From Halalkalibacter akibai JCM 9157 (lineage in GTDB: Bacteria > Bacillota > Bacilli > Bacillales > Bacillaceae_D), in NCBI RefSeq assembly GCF_000513135.1, contig NZ_BAUV01000018.1, positions 1 through 64,000 of the forward strand: a DNA stretch of 64,000 bases. The letters run 5' to 3'. Position numbers and translations under genes: made by a program. Positions 18,434-26,698 of this stretch are shown here, piece after piece (position 1 is the stretch's first letter; every line of letters begins with the position of its first letter). Under the pieces are notes generated by a model that was not told the DNA's origin, ran no database searches, and saw only the letters and a list, made by a program, of their open reading frames with translations.

Positions 18434-19679
18434 TTCGTTTCAACTCCTCAACAAACGCGCGGTACGTTCGATACATTTTCTTTAATTTCGAAAGATAAAT
18501 AGCAAATATGGCTTGATCTTTCTCATTTTGATATAACGATTTAAGTTCCTTTATATAAGAAGCAGCTTGCTCATAGTGAATACGAGATTTTTTCTCGACT
18601 AGCCTAACAATAAATTGATGGTAGATTGGGCGCGCAAGATCTGGTCTATGTTTCTTTAACGCTGTTAATAATTCTTGTTTCTCATCACGAAGCCTTGTAG
18701 GGTCACGTTCGTATTTAAGAAAATAGGAAGCGGCTAATTCAAATTTTCCATAAGCAAGTAAGATTTTCTCATATGTTTTTGCTGCTTCTGTTTGATGAAG
18801 TCTTAATTCGAGTTCTGGCAAAAGTCGCTCGATAAGTTCGTTTTGTTGGCTAGAAGTTAAATGTTTAGAATAAGTAAGGAAACGTTGATAGTTTGGAGAT
18901 AGAAGCCAACGGTTCCATATCAAGTTTTGTTCTTTAGTACTTATAGGGATTACTGTATTCATTTCATCGACGAACTTCTGTAAAGAACCATACTGACCAG
19001 CTTTTTTCTTAGGGAATAAAACGGCTAACCATTGTTTCATAGTGCGCCAACGTTCCCGATGTTGTAACAATTCAAAATGTAGCAACACATCTTTTTCAAG
19101 AGTTGTAACAGGGTTCTTTTGCAAAACTGAAAGGGCAGTCAGCTCTTTTCCTGATAATAAGGCAACATAACTATAAGCAAGAGCAAGGGAGTGTGAGCAC
19201 TTTTCCGTATCAACATTTGTTGTAAGAGTCTGATACACATAATCAATTTGTGCTGTTGGCAAAACAGGAAACAAAGAAAATAGTAAGTTAGACCAAGGGG
19301 CTTGTTCATCTTCAGCATCATTTGTCATAAGTTTAAGCAACTTTTTTAAGAAGAGTCGATACGTATTGCTTTCGAGTGTAGCCACATTACGTTTAATTTC
19401 TTCTGTCATTGATCGATAAAAATACTCAAACCTTCTCTCAAATTCAAGATAATTAGTTAAGCGTATAGAGCGTTTATACACACCGTTCAAATAGATAAGA
19501 TAATATTGCCAAGGATCATTTTTTATATGATCAATCGTTTGAATCGCTTCTTTTGAGATTTGTTCTAAGTGCCTATTCGTTGCATACCTTGAAGCCGTTA
19601 TCGTGTTGAACGTTGATAGAATTGGTTGTTGAATTTCAATGTAGACTTCTTTGTCTGATTTATAAAGAGAATGTTTCAA
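18423..19679 (-). CDS. YwqB-position protein lacking a SWIM zinc finger
   Basis: The 418-residue, mostly helical protein is encoded directly upstream of the SNF2 helicase. I place the start at the TTG at 19679, behind GAGGTGAG (spacing 5-6). The longer open frame to 19820 would run into a terminator stem. B. subtilis YwqB, as I recall, is a longer SWIM zinc-finger protein of about 540 residues. No CxCx(n)CxH motif is visible here; from the TTG there is only one cysteine. It may be a naturally SWIM-less relative with TPR-like helices (TYEKILLAYGKFELAASYFLKYERD), or not a YwqB homologue. Confidence 0.65.
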   Translation of the reverse strand: MKHSLYKSDKEVYIEIQQPILSTFNTITASRYATNRHLEQISKEAIQTIDHIKNDPWQYYLIYLNGVYKRSIRLTNYLEFERRFEYFYRSMTEEIKRNVATLESNTYRLFLKKLLKLMTNDAEDEQAPWSNLLFSLFPVLPTAQIDYVYQTLTTNVDTEKCSHSLALAYSYVALLSGKELTALSVLQKNPVTTLEKDVLLHFELLQHRERWRTMKQWLAVLFPKKKAGQYGSLQKFVDEMNTVIPISTKEQNLIWNRWLLSPNYQRFLTYSKHLTSSQQNELIERLLPELELRLHQTEAAKTYEKILLAYGKFELAASYFLKYERDPTRLRDEKQELLTALKKHRPDLARPIYHQFIVRLVEKKSRIHYEQAASYIKELKSLYQNEKDQAIFAIYLSKLKKMYRTYRAFVEELKRIDL

Positions 19680-19792
19680 TGATCTCACCTCAATTCCGAA
19701 AAATTCCATTCTTCCATTGTACCGTGTTTGGCAAAAGAAAGAAAGTAAACGAGAATTTAGTACATTGAATTTGATCGAGTTTATAAGCGTCA

Positions 19793-19842
19793 AAAAGGGA
19801 TATCCAAAAGGTCTGTACAAAAACCTACGGGATATCCCTTAA
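19793..19842 (-). terminator. Terminator for azlCD
   Basis: AAGGGATATCC pairs with GGGATATCCCTT. The minus-strand side ends in CCCTTTTTG. It lies beyond the repeat that follows azlD. Confidence 0.7.
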
Positions 19843-19862
19843 TTTAAGATCTGTTTATAAAA

Positions 19863-20078
19863 GGCTCATATTGAAAGGATTGTTGTTATTGATTAAAGAT
19901 ATAGTGGAATGGAGCGGAAGGCACTTGACTCCTGCGGGAAAAGAGGAAAGGGCAAGACACCACAGACGAACGTCGTGGGGGCTTGGCTTACTCCCCGCGG
20001 AAAGCAAGTGCCTGAAGCGCAATGAAACGGACCTGTTAAGGGAGGTAACTATAAACAGCAAAGTATACAAAAACCGCC
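19863..20078 (+). repeat. MITE-like intergenic repeat, copy D (near complete)
   Basis: The copy is 216 bases, beginning GGCTCATATTGAAAGGATTG and ending AAAGTATACAAAAACCGCC, directly abutting the azlD stop codon. Its arms GGCACTTGACTCCTGCGGGA and CCCCGCGGAAAGCAAGTGCC are nearly perfectly complementary. Together with the terminator at 19793 it accounts for the gene-free stretch 19680-20078. Confidence 0.8.
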
Positions 20079-20384
20079 TTAAAAAAACACCGATAAAACC
20101 ATCAAAGTGATAATACTGCTCATAACAACAAGGATTAAGTTTGCTCCTAGTAAAGCAACAACAATTGCTGTTATCCCTCCAATAATGCCAAACCAAATGT
20201 TTTCATGAACAGTTAATATTCCAGGAAAGATTAAAGCCCCTAAAGCAGCGTAAGGAACATTACGTAAGATAGCTTTAAACCAATCTGGAACTTTTTCAAT
20301 ATCCATAAAAACGAGTGGGAGCATTCTAGGTATGTAGGTAACAAGAGCCATGCCAAAAATTATTAATAGCATTGTTGTATTCAA
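20079..20384 (-). CDS. azlD: Branched-chain amino acid exporter small subunit AzlD
   Basis: The 101-residue protein has three to four hydrophobic helices and the AzlD family N-terminus (LLIIFGMALVTYIPRMLPL, PDWFKAILRNVPYAALGALIFPG). It works with AzlC to export branched-chain amino acids. The start is TTG at 20384, behind GGTGGG, overlapping the azlC stop (TTGA), so it is translationally coupled. Confidence 0.92.
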   Translation of the reverse strand: MNTTMLLIIFGMALVTYIPRMLPLVFMDIEKVPDWFKAILRNVPYAALGALIFPGILTVHENIWFGIIGGITAIVVALLGANLILVVMSSIITLMVLSVFF

Positions 20385-21088
20385 TTTGTTTTCCCACCTT
20401 TTTGTGTAATGATTTCAATAGCTCCAGATGCAATGAGTGTGGCAGCTATAATGGACCAACCACTTGGCAAAAAGATAGAAAACAATCCATTTAATGCTGC
20501 TGCCGTAACGGCTAAAGCAATGACTTTTTTATGTTTTTTTAGTGAAGGCATAAGCAGGGCAATAAACATCGCATATAAAGCAATCGCCATACTTTCTTGG
20601 AGATTAGCTGGAAGTATTGAACCTACAAAATATCCGATACCGGAGTTAATGACCCAGCTCATATAAGCAATAACGGCCACTCCGATCACGAACCCTGTTT
20701 TCATTTGTCCTTCTTGTGTAGTTGTTACAGCAAATACTTCATCCGTAATTCCAAATGAGTAAAGAGCTCTTACTAGTGGGTGATCATCATCAACACGTTC
20801 GCGTACAGAGGCACTCATTAATAAATGCCTGATGTTTACAATGAAAGTAGTAAAAATAATTTCAAAAGCACCTGTTCCAATTGCAATTAAATTTAGAGCC
20901 ATGTATTGAGCCGCCCCAGCATAAACGAATAAGCTCATAGCCATAGTTTCGACGAATGTTAAACCTGTACTTTTTGCAAGTAAGCCAAACGTAAGAGCAG
21001 CAGGTAAATAACCAATTGCAATGCTGGTGCCTGCTAGAACACCTCTTGAAAAAGAGGATTTCTGATTTGTGATTGCTGTTGTTGACAT
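20381..21088 (-). CDS. azlC: Branched-chain amino acid exporter large subunit AzlC
   Basis: The 235-residue membrane protein belongs to the AzlC family (FSRGVLAGTSIAIGYLPAALTFG, FVYAGAAQYMALNL, NIRHLLMSAS, YSFGITDEVFAV). I chose the ATG at 21088, preceded by AAAGAAAGGAA; an open frame reaches 21340 but the upstream part is low-complexity noise. No azlB or Lrp-type regulator gene is adjacent. Confidence 0.92.
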   Translation of the reverse strand: MSTTAITNQKSSFSRGVLAGTSIAIGYLPAALTFGLLAKSTGLTFVETMAMSLFVYAGAAQYMALNLIAIGTGAFEIIFTTFIVNIRHLLMSASVRERVDDDHPLVRALYSFGITDEVFAVTTTQEGQMKTGFVIGVAVIAYMSWVINSGIGYFVGSILPANLQESMAIALYAMFIALLMPSLKKHKKVIALAVTAAALNGLFSIFLPSGWSIIAATLIASGAIEIITQKGGKTN

Positions 21089-21245
21089 CTTTGATTTCCT
21101 TTCTTTTAAACTAACAATATATGTAAGGATTGAATATATAGATTTTATGTGAAAGTTATAAATAGAACAAGTAAAAAAGAAGGGAAGAGCGGCGTATATC
21201 CAGAAAGTTGAGGTGGATGAGTAGGAGATTAAGGGAATTGTTCCC

Positions 21246-21279
21246 GAAAAAATGCAAGCACTTCTTCGGTGCTTGCATC
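21246..21279 (-). terminator. Terminator after 21315-21917 gene
   Basis: GATGCAAGCACC pairs with GTGCTTGCAT, followed by TTTTTT on the minus strand. Confidence 0.85.
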
Positions 21280-21314
21280 TCTGTTGCAAAAGCAGCAGAT
21301 TAGAAAAATTATTC

Positions 21315-21917
21315 TTATAGAAGTTGTTCAACTTGTTCACGACGAGAGATAAGTCTTTTGAGCTTTTTCTTATGAGAATTGATTAGCCATTCATCTGAGT
21401 CAAGAAGGGCTTCATGTAACTCCATTAAAACATAATCAATCTCTAAGTTCATCATGTTGTATATAGTTCTTGGCTCAAGTGACTTTCCATCATCTTTGTA
21501 CTGAATCATCGATCCATTACGGTTCATCATGACTTTTTCACTCCCATCAATTTCGATCATAGACTCAATATCACCAGACTGGTATGACGTAATATAGAGG
21601 GGGCCTTCGGTCGAACGTTTAACAATCCCATTGCCTTTTTCATGCTGCAACAGCTTCTCTAACGCGCTTGCTAACAGATCATCATAAATATGAAGACTGT
21701 CAGCTGATAAGGTGAGAAATTCTGTATTGCGAATAAAAGGAAGTTCGTGGACAGAATCTTCTAATTCAATCATAAGGTAAATAGTTTTTGCATCGTAGCG
21801 CCAAAAGAGAGAATAATGTTGACTCATCATTTTCTTTATAAATTGGTGTAGCGCTGGTTTCGATAACTCAATGTAAACATCGGAAAACTCGACTTCAACA
21901 AATGAATCTCTCATCAT
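21315..21917 (-). CDS. Uncharacterised cytoplasmic protein
   Basis: The 200-residue protein has no signal or membrane segment. The start is the first of two adjacent ATGs at 21917, behind AAAGGAGTG. The N-terminal half looks beta-rich (VEVEFSDVYIELSKPAL, YSLFWRYDAKTIYLMIELED), and the C-terminal part is helical and basic (LINSHKKKLKRLISRREQVEQLL). It is flanked by its own terminator. I recognise no family. Confidence 0.72.
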   Translation of the reverse strand: MMRDSFVEVEFSDVYIELSKPALHQFIKKMMSQHYSLFWRYDAKTIYLMIELEDSVHELPFIRNTEFLTLSADSLHIYDDLLASALEKLLQHEKGNGIVKRSTEGPLYITSYQSGDIESMIEIDGSEKVMMNRNGSMIQYKDDGKSLEPRTIYNMMNLEIDYVLMELHEALLDSDEWLINSHKKKLKRLISRREQVEQLL

Positions 21918-22086
21918 TAAGCATACACTCCTTTGACAGCTTCGCATTGCTTATAGTTATGGTTGATTTATCATATGTTGAAAAGTCAGAAAAAAGAAGC
22001 AAAACGCCCAGTTTCAAGCGAAATGGGCGGGATAAAAATAATAAAAAGGTGGCTAGTTATTAGGAAATTGAGGTTCAAGAATTAAT

Positions 22087-22140
22087 ATGTAACGGAGCTA
22101 TAAGGAAATGAAGAAAGACAACAAAGTATACGAAAACAGA
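22087..22140 (+). repeat. MITE-like repeat, 3' end remnant (copy E)
   Basis: Only the right end survives: TGTAACGGAGCTATAAGG and ACAACAAAGTATACGAAAAC. It matches the 3' ends of the copies ending at 20078 and 53476. Confidence 0.55.
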
Positions 22141-22147
22141 CTCACAT

Positions 22148-22175
22148 AAAAAAACTGCTGAGTAAACAGCAGTTT
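22148..22175 (-). terminator. Terminator after GNAT gene
   Basis: AAACTGCTG pairs with CAGCAGTTT, with TTTTTTTA on the minus-strand side. Confidence 0.8.
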
Positions 22176-22629
22176 AGAACCTAGATCCGTATCGTTTAGA
22201 AATAATATCATAAAAACCAAGTGAGTTATAAAGAGCTTTAGTTGCCTCGTTGTTAATACCAGTTTCCAATTCTATCCCTTTAATTCCTTCGTTTTCAGCC
22301 CAATAGATAAGATGAAGCAGAAGTTTCTTGGCAATCCCTTGATTTCGGTGTTCTTTGTGGACAAAAAGGTCATTTAACCAAATATAGTGACCACCTTTTT
22401 CGATGCTAAGTGCCACATTTAAGAATGCAGCTCCAACTAGTGTATCTTCTTTTTCAGCAACAAAAATATGAGCCTGTGAATCTTTTTTCATAGCGAGATC
22501 AATAGTCGTTATTAATTGATCATAAACATTAACTGGTCCAATTGATTCAAATTGTCCCATAAATAAGTCGGCAATCCGTCGTTTGAATTGGATATCAACG
22601 TCTTTATCCACCTCATAAACCTTTACCAT
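22174..22629 (-). CDS. GNAT-family N-acetyltransferase
   Basis: The 151-residue protein has the GNAT fold, with the acetyl-CoA-binding motif A in LFVHKEHRNQGIAKKLL (R/Q-x-x-G-x-A) and a typical end (LETGINNEATKALYNSLGFYD). The acceptor is unknown; GNATs of this size modify amines on small molecules or protein N-termini. Single-gene unit with terminator. Confidence 0.88.
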   Translation of the reverse strand: MVKVYEVDKDVDIQFKRRIADLFMGQFESIGPVNVYDQLITTIDLAMKKDSQAHIFVAEKEDTLVGAAFLNVALSIEKGGHYIWLNDLFVHKEHRNQGIAKKLLLHLIYWAENEGIKGIELETGINNEATKALYNSLGFYDIISKRYGSRF

Positions 22630-22726
22630 TCGTTAAGTTCCCCCTACATGTTACCTTATCTTTACCTATCAAGGGTAACACAAAACATCAGTAGTTAGTA
22701 GAGAAATTATGAAGTTCAGAGAAACA

Positions 22727-22770
22727 TAAAAAAGATTGAATACAAAGCTATGACTTTGTTATTCAATCTC
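22727..22770 (-). terminator. Terminator after small-protein pair
   Basis: GATTGAATAACAAAGTC pairs with GCTTTGTATTCAATC, followed by TTTTTT on the minus strand. Confidence 0.85.
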
Positions 22771-22783
22771 CGGTCTTAAATTT

Positions 22784-23005
22784 CTAGAGATTATAATCGT
22801 ATAAATGATTAATATGGTTCTGCATATGGACAATTTGGTCTTGTTCGGCTGGGGATGATTGGCTAAACGCTTGATCTAATGTTGCTTTCGCGCGGTCAAG
22901 CTCTTTTTTTACCGCTTGATGTTGCAAATCAGTTTCTGCAGCTAATGCAAGCAACTCCAAACGAGCAACAGACTCTCTAGCATCTAGAAAACTTGAACTT
23001 TCCAT
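22784..23005 (-). CDS. Small helical protein
   Basis: A 73-residue protein predicted to be all alpha-helix (SVARLELLALAAETDLQHQAVKKELDRAKATLDQAF), with no cysteine and no membrane segment. Its ATG overlaps the stop of the 51-residue gene upstream (TAATG), so the two are co-translated. A terminator follows. Function unknown. Confidence 0.72.
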   Translation of the reverse strand: MESSSFLDARESVARLELLALAAETDLQHQAVKKELDRAKATLDQAFSQSSPAEQDQIVHMQNHINHLYDYNL

Positions 23006-23160
23006 TACTTCATACCTCCTTTTGGATATACTCCATGAAGGCGTTCTGCTTTTTCTAATGCCATGTCACCCATTGTGAGAGTGTTGGTAGTCTTTTGCTC
23101 AGCACGATGAATGGGATCTTCTTGCTTTGGGTTTTGTTTTGAATATTCGTGTTCACTCAT
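23005..23160 (-). CDS. Small hydrophilic protein coupled to 22784-23005
   Basis: A 51-residue frame starts at the ATG at 23160 behind TAAGGAG (spacing 8) and ends at a TAA that overlaps the next ATG. The protein begins MSEHEYSKQNPKQED and ends GVYPKGGMK, with a short helix (TMGDMALEKAERL). The strong ribosome-binding site and overlapping stop/start argue that it is real. Function unknown. Confidence 0.7.
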   Translation of the reverse strand: MSEHEYSKQNPKQEDPIHRAEQKTTNTLTMGDMALEKAERLHGVYPKGGMK

Positions 23161-23239
23161 GTGAATAACTCCTTACATTCAAAATAGATAAACTTTACGC
23201 TTTTAACGTACCCTAACAAGAAAATCTCATTCTAATTAT

Positions 23240-24052
23240 TCACTTTAAATTCAACGCGTCTTCTAAATAAACTGCAATTCCATCTTCTTCGTTTGAAAAG
23301 GTGATTGAATTTGCCAGCTGTTTTAATTGGGGAATGCCATTAGCCATAGCAACTCCTTGACCGGCCCATTCAATCATTTCAAAATCGTTATCTTCATCTC
23401 CAAAAGCAATTACGCGCTCTTTTGGTATGTTATAAAAATCAGCTACTTTTTGAAGTCCAACTGCTTTATTCATTCCTGCCTTAACAATTTCAATCATATT
23501 CCAAGGTGCTCCCCAGACTCTTTGGTCAATAACCTCTGCATGAGCATCTACAAGTAGTTCTCTTAATTGATTAACATGATGATCCTGTGGATGTATCAAC
23601 ACACAGGTTGGGTCTTCTTTTAAGATATGTAATAAGTTTCCGTGCTCAACAGGTGATTGTCCCGCTGAAAAGGTATTAACCAACACTTCATCTAAATGAC
23701 GGAGGTAGAAATCATCAATAATTTCAACCATAATATTACTAACATTAAAAGCCTCACATGTTTCAATAACTGTTTTTGCTGTTTTTAGATCTAAAGGAGA
23801 ATGATGAATTCCAAAACTTTGGTCGAGTGGATGATGAACGAAAGCACCGTTAAAATTAACAATTGGTGTATTAAGGTTTAATTCTTGGTAATACTGGTTG
23901 CTGGCTCTGTATGGCCTTCCTGTTGAAATACAGACGATATGACCATTTTCTCTCGCTTTTGCAATAGCCTCTTTGTTCCGCTTAGATATCGTTTTTTCAT
24001 CGGATAATAAAGTACCGTCTAAGTCTAAGGCAATTAAGTGTTGTTCTCCCAT
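23240..24052 (-). CDS. Cof-type HAD-IIB phosphatase
   Basis: The 270-residue HAD hydrolase has motif I LDLDGTLLSDEK (nucleophile Asp), motif II ISTGRPYRA, the motif III Lys in IVKAGMNKAVGL, and motif IV FGDEDNDFEMIEWAGQGVAM. The C2 cap is of type IIB. It is a likely phosphatase of sugar phosphates or flavin intermediates; similar to YitU/YwpJ of B. subtilis, without enough evidence to choose. Confidence 0.9.
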   Translation of the reverse strand: MGEQHLIALDLDGTLLSDEKTISKRNKEAIAKARENGHIVCISTGRPYRASNQYYQELNLNTPIVNFNGAFVHHPLDQSFGIHHSPLDLKTAKTVIETCEAFNVSNIMVEIIDDFYLRHLDEVLVNTFSAGQSPVEHGNLLHILKEDPTCVLIHPQDHHVNQLRELLVDAHAEVIDQRVWGAPWNMIEIVKAGMNKAVGLQKVADFYNIPKERVIAFGDEDNDFEMIEWAGQGVAMANGIPQLKQLANSITFSNEEDGIAVYLEDALNLK

Positions 24053-24198
24053 TTACAATTCCTCCTGTTGGTTGATATTTCAAATAAATATTACAGATTC
24101 GTTCAATTTTTCATTTGTTAAAATGTGATATGATAGACGTGCTTAAGAAGTGAAATTTATCACTTTTAAGAAATTCTCCATTAAAGGAGGGCAAGACT

Positions 24199-25116
24199 GT
24201 GGGTATATTATACGATAACTTTGGCTTTAGGGCTTTATGGACGCCAGAGTTACTTGTTGGACTAGCTTTTATAGGAATCTTATATTTTCTCGTTATAACG
24301 AAATGGCGTAATCGCTTTAAGAACTCGTCTCCTGTAAAAACGAGGCAAAAAATTTATTTTGTGTTGGCTCTAATTGCTCTATATATTGGTTGGGGAAGCC
24401 CGTTGTACTTAGCTGGACATATTATGATCAGCTTTCATATGACGCAAATGGTTTTTGCTTATTTTATTGCAGCACCTCTTTTTTTATTAGCAATCCCGAC
24501 CTGGTTCTTTCAAGCGCTTATTGACCGTTTCCGAACTCCTGTAACAGAAAGGGTTTTTCGAGTTATTTGGAGCCCGATTGTAGCTCTTTTCTTATTTAAC
24601 GGACTTTTTTCATTTTATCATGTACCATTGATGTTCGATACATTGATGCAAGCCGTTGTCTTACACAGTTTTTATGAATATTTGTTAATGTTTGCTGCTT
24701 TATTAATGTGGTGGCACATGATTGCCCCGTTACCAAATGCATTTCCTTTGTCAGATTTACGTCGAGTAGGGTATATTTTTGCTAACGGTATATTAATTAC
24801 ACCAGCTTGTGCATTAATTATTTTTGCTGGAGCTCCTCTTTACCAAACCTATACCGATCCGAATATATGGGCTAGTGTAATGGCGTATTGTTTACCTGCC
24901 GGAATGGATGTTCCAATGTCAATATTTCAAGGACCTGATTCTTTTGCTTTTCTTGAAACAAGAATGGATCAACAATTAGCTGGTGTATTAATGAAAATTA
25001 TGCAGGAAATCACTTATGGTATTACCATAGGCTACGTTTTTAAACAATGGTTGAAGAAAGAAAAGCAACAAGATGGAGAGTTAACCATTAGTGATATTCC
25101 GATAGTGAAGAGTTAA
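24199..25116 (+). CDS. ctaG: Cytochrome c oxidase assembly factor CtaG (caa3-type)
   Basis: The 305-residue protein has seven or so membrane helices and the caa3-CtaG family pattern (SPLYLAGHIMISFHMTQM, HSFYEYLLMFAALLMWWHMIAPLP, YQTYTDPNIW). It helps build the copper-containing cytochrome c oxidase. GTG start behind AAAGGAGGG. A Sco protein and a redoxin follow on the same strand at short spacing, a plausible Cu-delivery and thiol-redox operon for oxidase assembly. Confidence 0.92.
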   Translation: MGILYDNFGFRALWTPELLVGLAFIGILYFLVITKWRNRFKNSSPVKTRQKIYFVLALIALYIGWGSPLYLAGHIMISFHMTQMVFAYFIAAPLFLLAIPTWFFQALIDRFRTPVTERVFRVIWSPIVALFLFNGLFSFYHVPLMFDTLMQAVVLHSFYEYLLMFAALLMWWHMIAPLPNAFPLSDLRRVGYIFANGILITPACALIIFAGAPLYQTYTDPNIWASVMAYCLPAGMDVPMSIFQGPDSFAFLETRMDQQLAGVLMKIMQEITYGITIGYVFKQWLKKEKQQDGELTISDIPIVKS

Positions 25117-25155
25117 CCATTTTTGTTTAAATGCCAAACTAGAGAGGATTTAACT

Positions 25156-25752
25156 ATGAGAGTTGTACTACCCTTAATAATGATTGCTTTACTTAGTGGT
25201 TGTGGCTGGGTTTATCAAGTAGGGAGCGGTGGTTCTTCTGAATACGATATTTCAAAGGCACAAATGCAGATCGTGGATTTTGAATTCACTAATCAAGAAG
25301 GTTCTCCGTTTGGAACTAATCAGTTACAGGGCCAATATTGGCTAACTAATTTAATTTTTACACATTGTCCAACTGTTTGTCCGACCATGACACCTAATAT
25401 GCAGAGACTTCAAGCAGCGATGCAGTCAGAGAATATTGATATGTCTTTTGTGTCGTTTACGGTTGATCCAGAAAGAGATACCGTAGAAGCACTTAAATCA
25501 TATGGAACTAATGTAGGAGCAGATTTAGAATCTTGGCATTTTTTAACGGGATATACAGTTGATGAAATTGCTGATTTTGCCGGTGAAAGTTTAAAAACTC
25601 CTGTACAGCATATTGATGACAGTGATGATATTGTGCACACTACTAGTTTCTTCTTAATTGACCCTGATGGATTTGTTATTAGAAAGTATGATGGTCTTCA
25701 GTCAAATCAAGAAACGATTATTAAAGATTTAATTCAAACAGTTAAGAACTAG
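25156..25752 (+). CDS. SCO1/SenC-family copper chaperone lipoprotein
   Basis: The 198-residue thioredoxin-fold lipoprotein has lipobox LLSGC (Cys16) and Cu-binding CPTVC (Cys71, Cys75) in FTHCPTVCPTM. The third ligand His is in DIVHTTSFFLIDPDG. Sco proteins deliver or reduce copper for the CuA site of subunit II. Start ATG at 25156 behind AGAGAGG; an upstream in-frame ATG at 25123 has no signal sequence. It lies 39 bases after ctaG and 25 before the redoxin. Confidence 0.92.
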   Translation: MRVVLPLIMIALLSGCGWVYQVGSGGSSEYDISKAQMQIVDFEFTNQEGSPFGTNQLQGQYWLTNLIFTHCPTVCPTMTPNMQRLQAAMQSENIDMSFVSFTVDPERDTVEALKSYGTNVGADLESWHFLTGYTVDEIADFAGESLKTPVQHIDDSDDIVHTTSFFLIDPDGFVIRKYDGLQSNQETIIKDLIQTVKN

Positions 25753-25777
25753 AGAACGAGAGGTAAGAGGTGATACA

Positions 25778-26299
25778 ATGATCGACAGAAAGAGAATGGT
25801 TTGGGTCAAAATAATCTGTCTTGCTATTGCAGGATTAGTGTTAACAGGCTGTGGAGGAAACGACCAATCAGGTGACGGTGACTTAACACTTCTCAATGAA
25901 GAAGGTGAACAAGTCTCTTTAACGAACAAAGAGAGAGCCACGATTTTGTTTCACTTTACAGAAGTTGGCTGAGGACTTTGCCAACAGCAACTAGTTCAGT
26001 TGCAAGAAAACCTTGATTTATTTCAGAACGTAAATGCTGACATTTATGCCATTAGCACAGATACACCTGAAAATTCAAAAAGTTTGAAAGAGGCTGGTGC
26101 CTTTACATTTTCTTTCTTATCTGACCAAAAATTTGAAGTGCTAGAGCATGTTAATATGAAAAATAACGGAATGTCTTACAGAGGAATGAGTATATTAGAT
26201 AAAGATGGCAATCATATCTACCACCAAATCAACGATCACTGGGGCGAACAAATTGAAGATATGGTCATTATCATTCATGAGCATTTAGAAAACGAATAA
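25778..26299 (+). CDS. Redoxin-family lipoprotein with in-frame UGA (candidate selenoprotein)
   Basis: Read through the TGA at 25970-25972, this frame gives 173 residues. The signal ends in lipobox LTGC (Cys25), and a thioredoxin/AhpC-like domain follows. The TGA is codon 65, exactly at the first redox position: FHFTEVG-U-GLC-QQQL, a U-x-x-C motif with Cys68. Downstream sequence stays in the same frame and is redoxin-like (NADIYAISTDTPENSKSLKEAGAFTFSFLSDQ, GMSILDKDGNHIYH). A hairpin at 25987-26003 fits a bacterial SECIS position. Alternatives are a Cys-to-stop mutation or a sequencing error. It follows sco by 25 bases, implying a role in thiol or copper redox chemistry outside the membrane. 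Confidence 0.8.
25973..26006 (+). promoter_or_regulatory. Candidate bacterial SECIS element
   Basis: Immediately after the TGA, GCAACT (25987-25992) pairs perfectly with AGTTGC (25998-26003) around the 5-nt loop AGTTC. An outer CTT/AAG pairing is possible. The loop G is about 22 nt past the TGA, close to the spacing of the E. coli fdhF SECIS loop, and contains the G-U expected for SelB binding. A fold and covariation test is needed. Confidence 0.6.
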
Positions 26300-26318
26300 A
26301 GGTAGATAGAAAATAGAG

Positions 26319-26357
26319 AAGAGATTAACCTAGTAAGCAGGTTAATCTCTTTTTAAT
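26319..26357 (+). terminator. Terminator of the ctaG-sco-redoxin operon
   Basis: AGAGATTAACCT pairs with AGGTTAATCTCT, followed by TTTTAATTT. Confidence 0.85.
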
Positions 26358-26622
26358 TTGGCTGTTTTCATAGTAATTATAACCTCGAAAACAACCCCGA
26401 ATGCGAAGAAGCATTTTAATTTAGGGAAAACAATTCACTAGAAGGAGATTAGTAAGAGACAGACACACAAAAAGAACTGAAAAGTATAATAATTTCAGAT
26501 TCCTGTAATGAACATTGTCTGAGAAATAGCCATTTAAAAAAGATTCTTTTTGACGAAATAACTTCTAAATGTGAGAAAAAACTGGTTATTTGAAAATTAG
26601 GCGAAATAAAATAAAAATACAG

Positions 26623-26651
26623 TTGAATTAATTTTTATACATAGATATAAT
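26623..26651 (+). promoter_or_regulatory. Sigma-A promoter of argC with overlapping ArgR-box-like sequence
   Basis: TTGAAT (26623-26628), a 17-bp spacer and TATAAT (26646-26651) form a good vegetative promoter 48 bases before the argC ATG. TGAATTAATTTTTATACA (26624-26641) resembles the ArgR/AhrC box and would overlap the -35 and spacer, as expected for arginine repression. The rest of the gene-free stretch 26358-26622 is AT-rich and I see nothing else in it. Confidence 0.65.
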
Positions 26652-26698
26652 GAGTAGCAAGACAAAGAGCAGATAAAGAAAAGTTGGGAGAGGTTACA

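Noticed and set aside
18423-19820. Longer start (465 residues) for the SNF2 partner gene
   Set aside because: The extension crosses the azlCD terminator stem (19793-19842) and lacks a ribosome-binding site; TTG 19679 has a strong one.
25778-25972. Redoxin gene as a truncated 64-residue pseudogene
   Set aside because: The frame and redoxin-like sequence continue undisturbed past the TGA, and the TGA sits precisely at a redox Cys position with a hairpin behind it.
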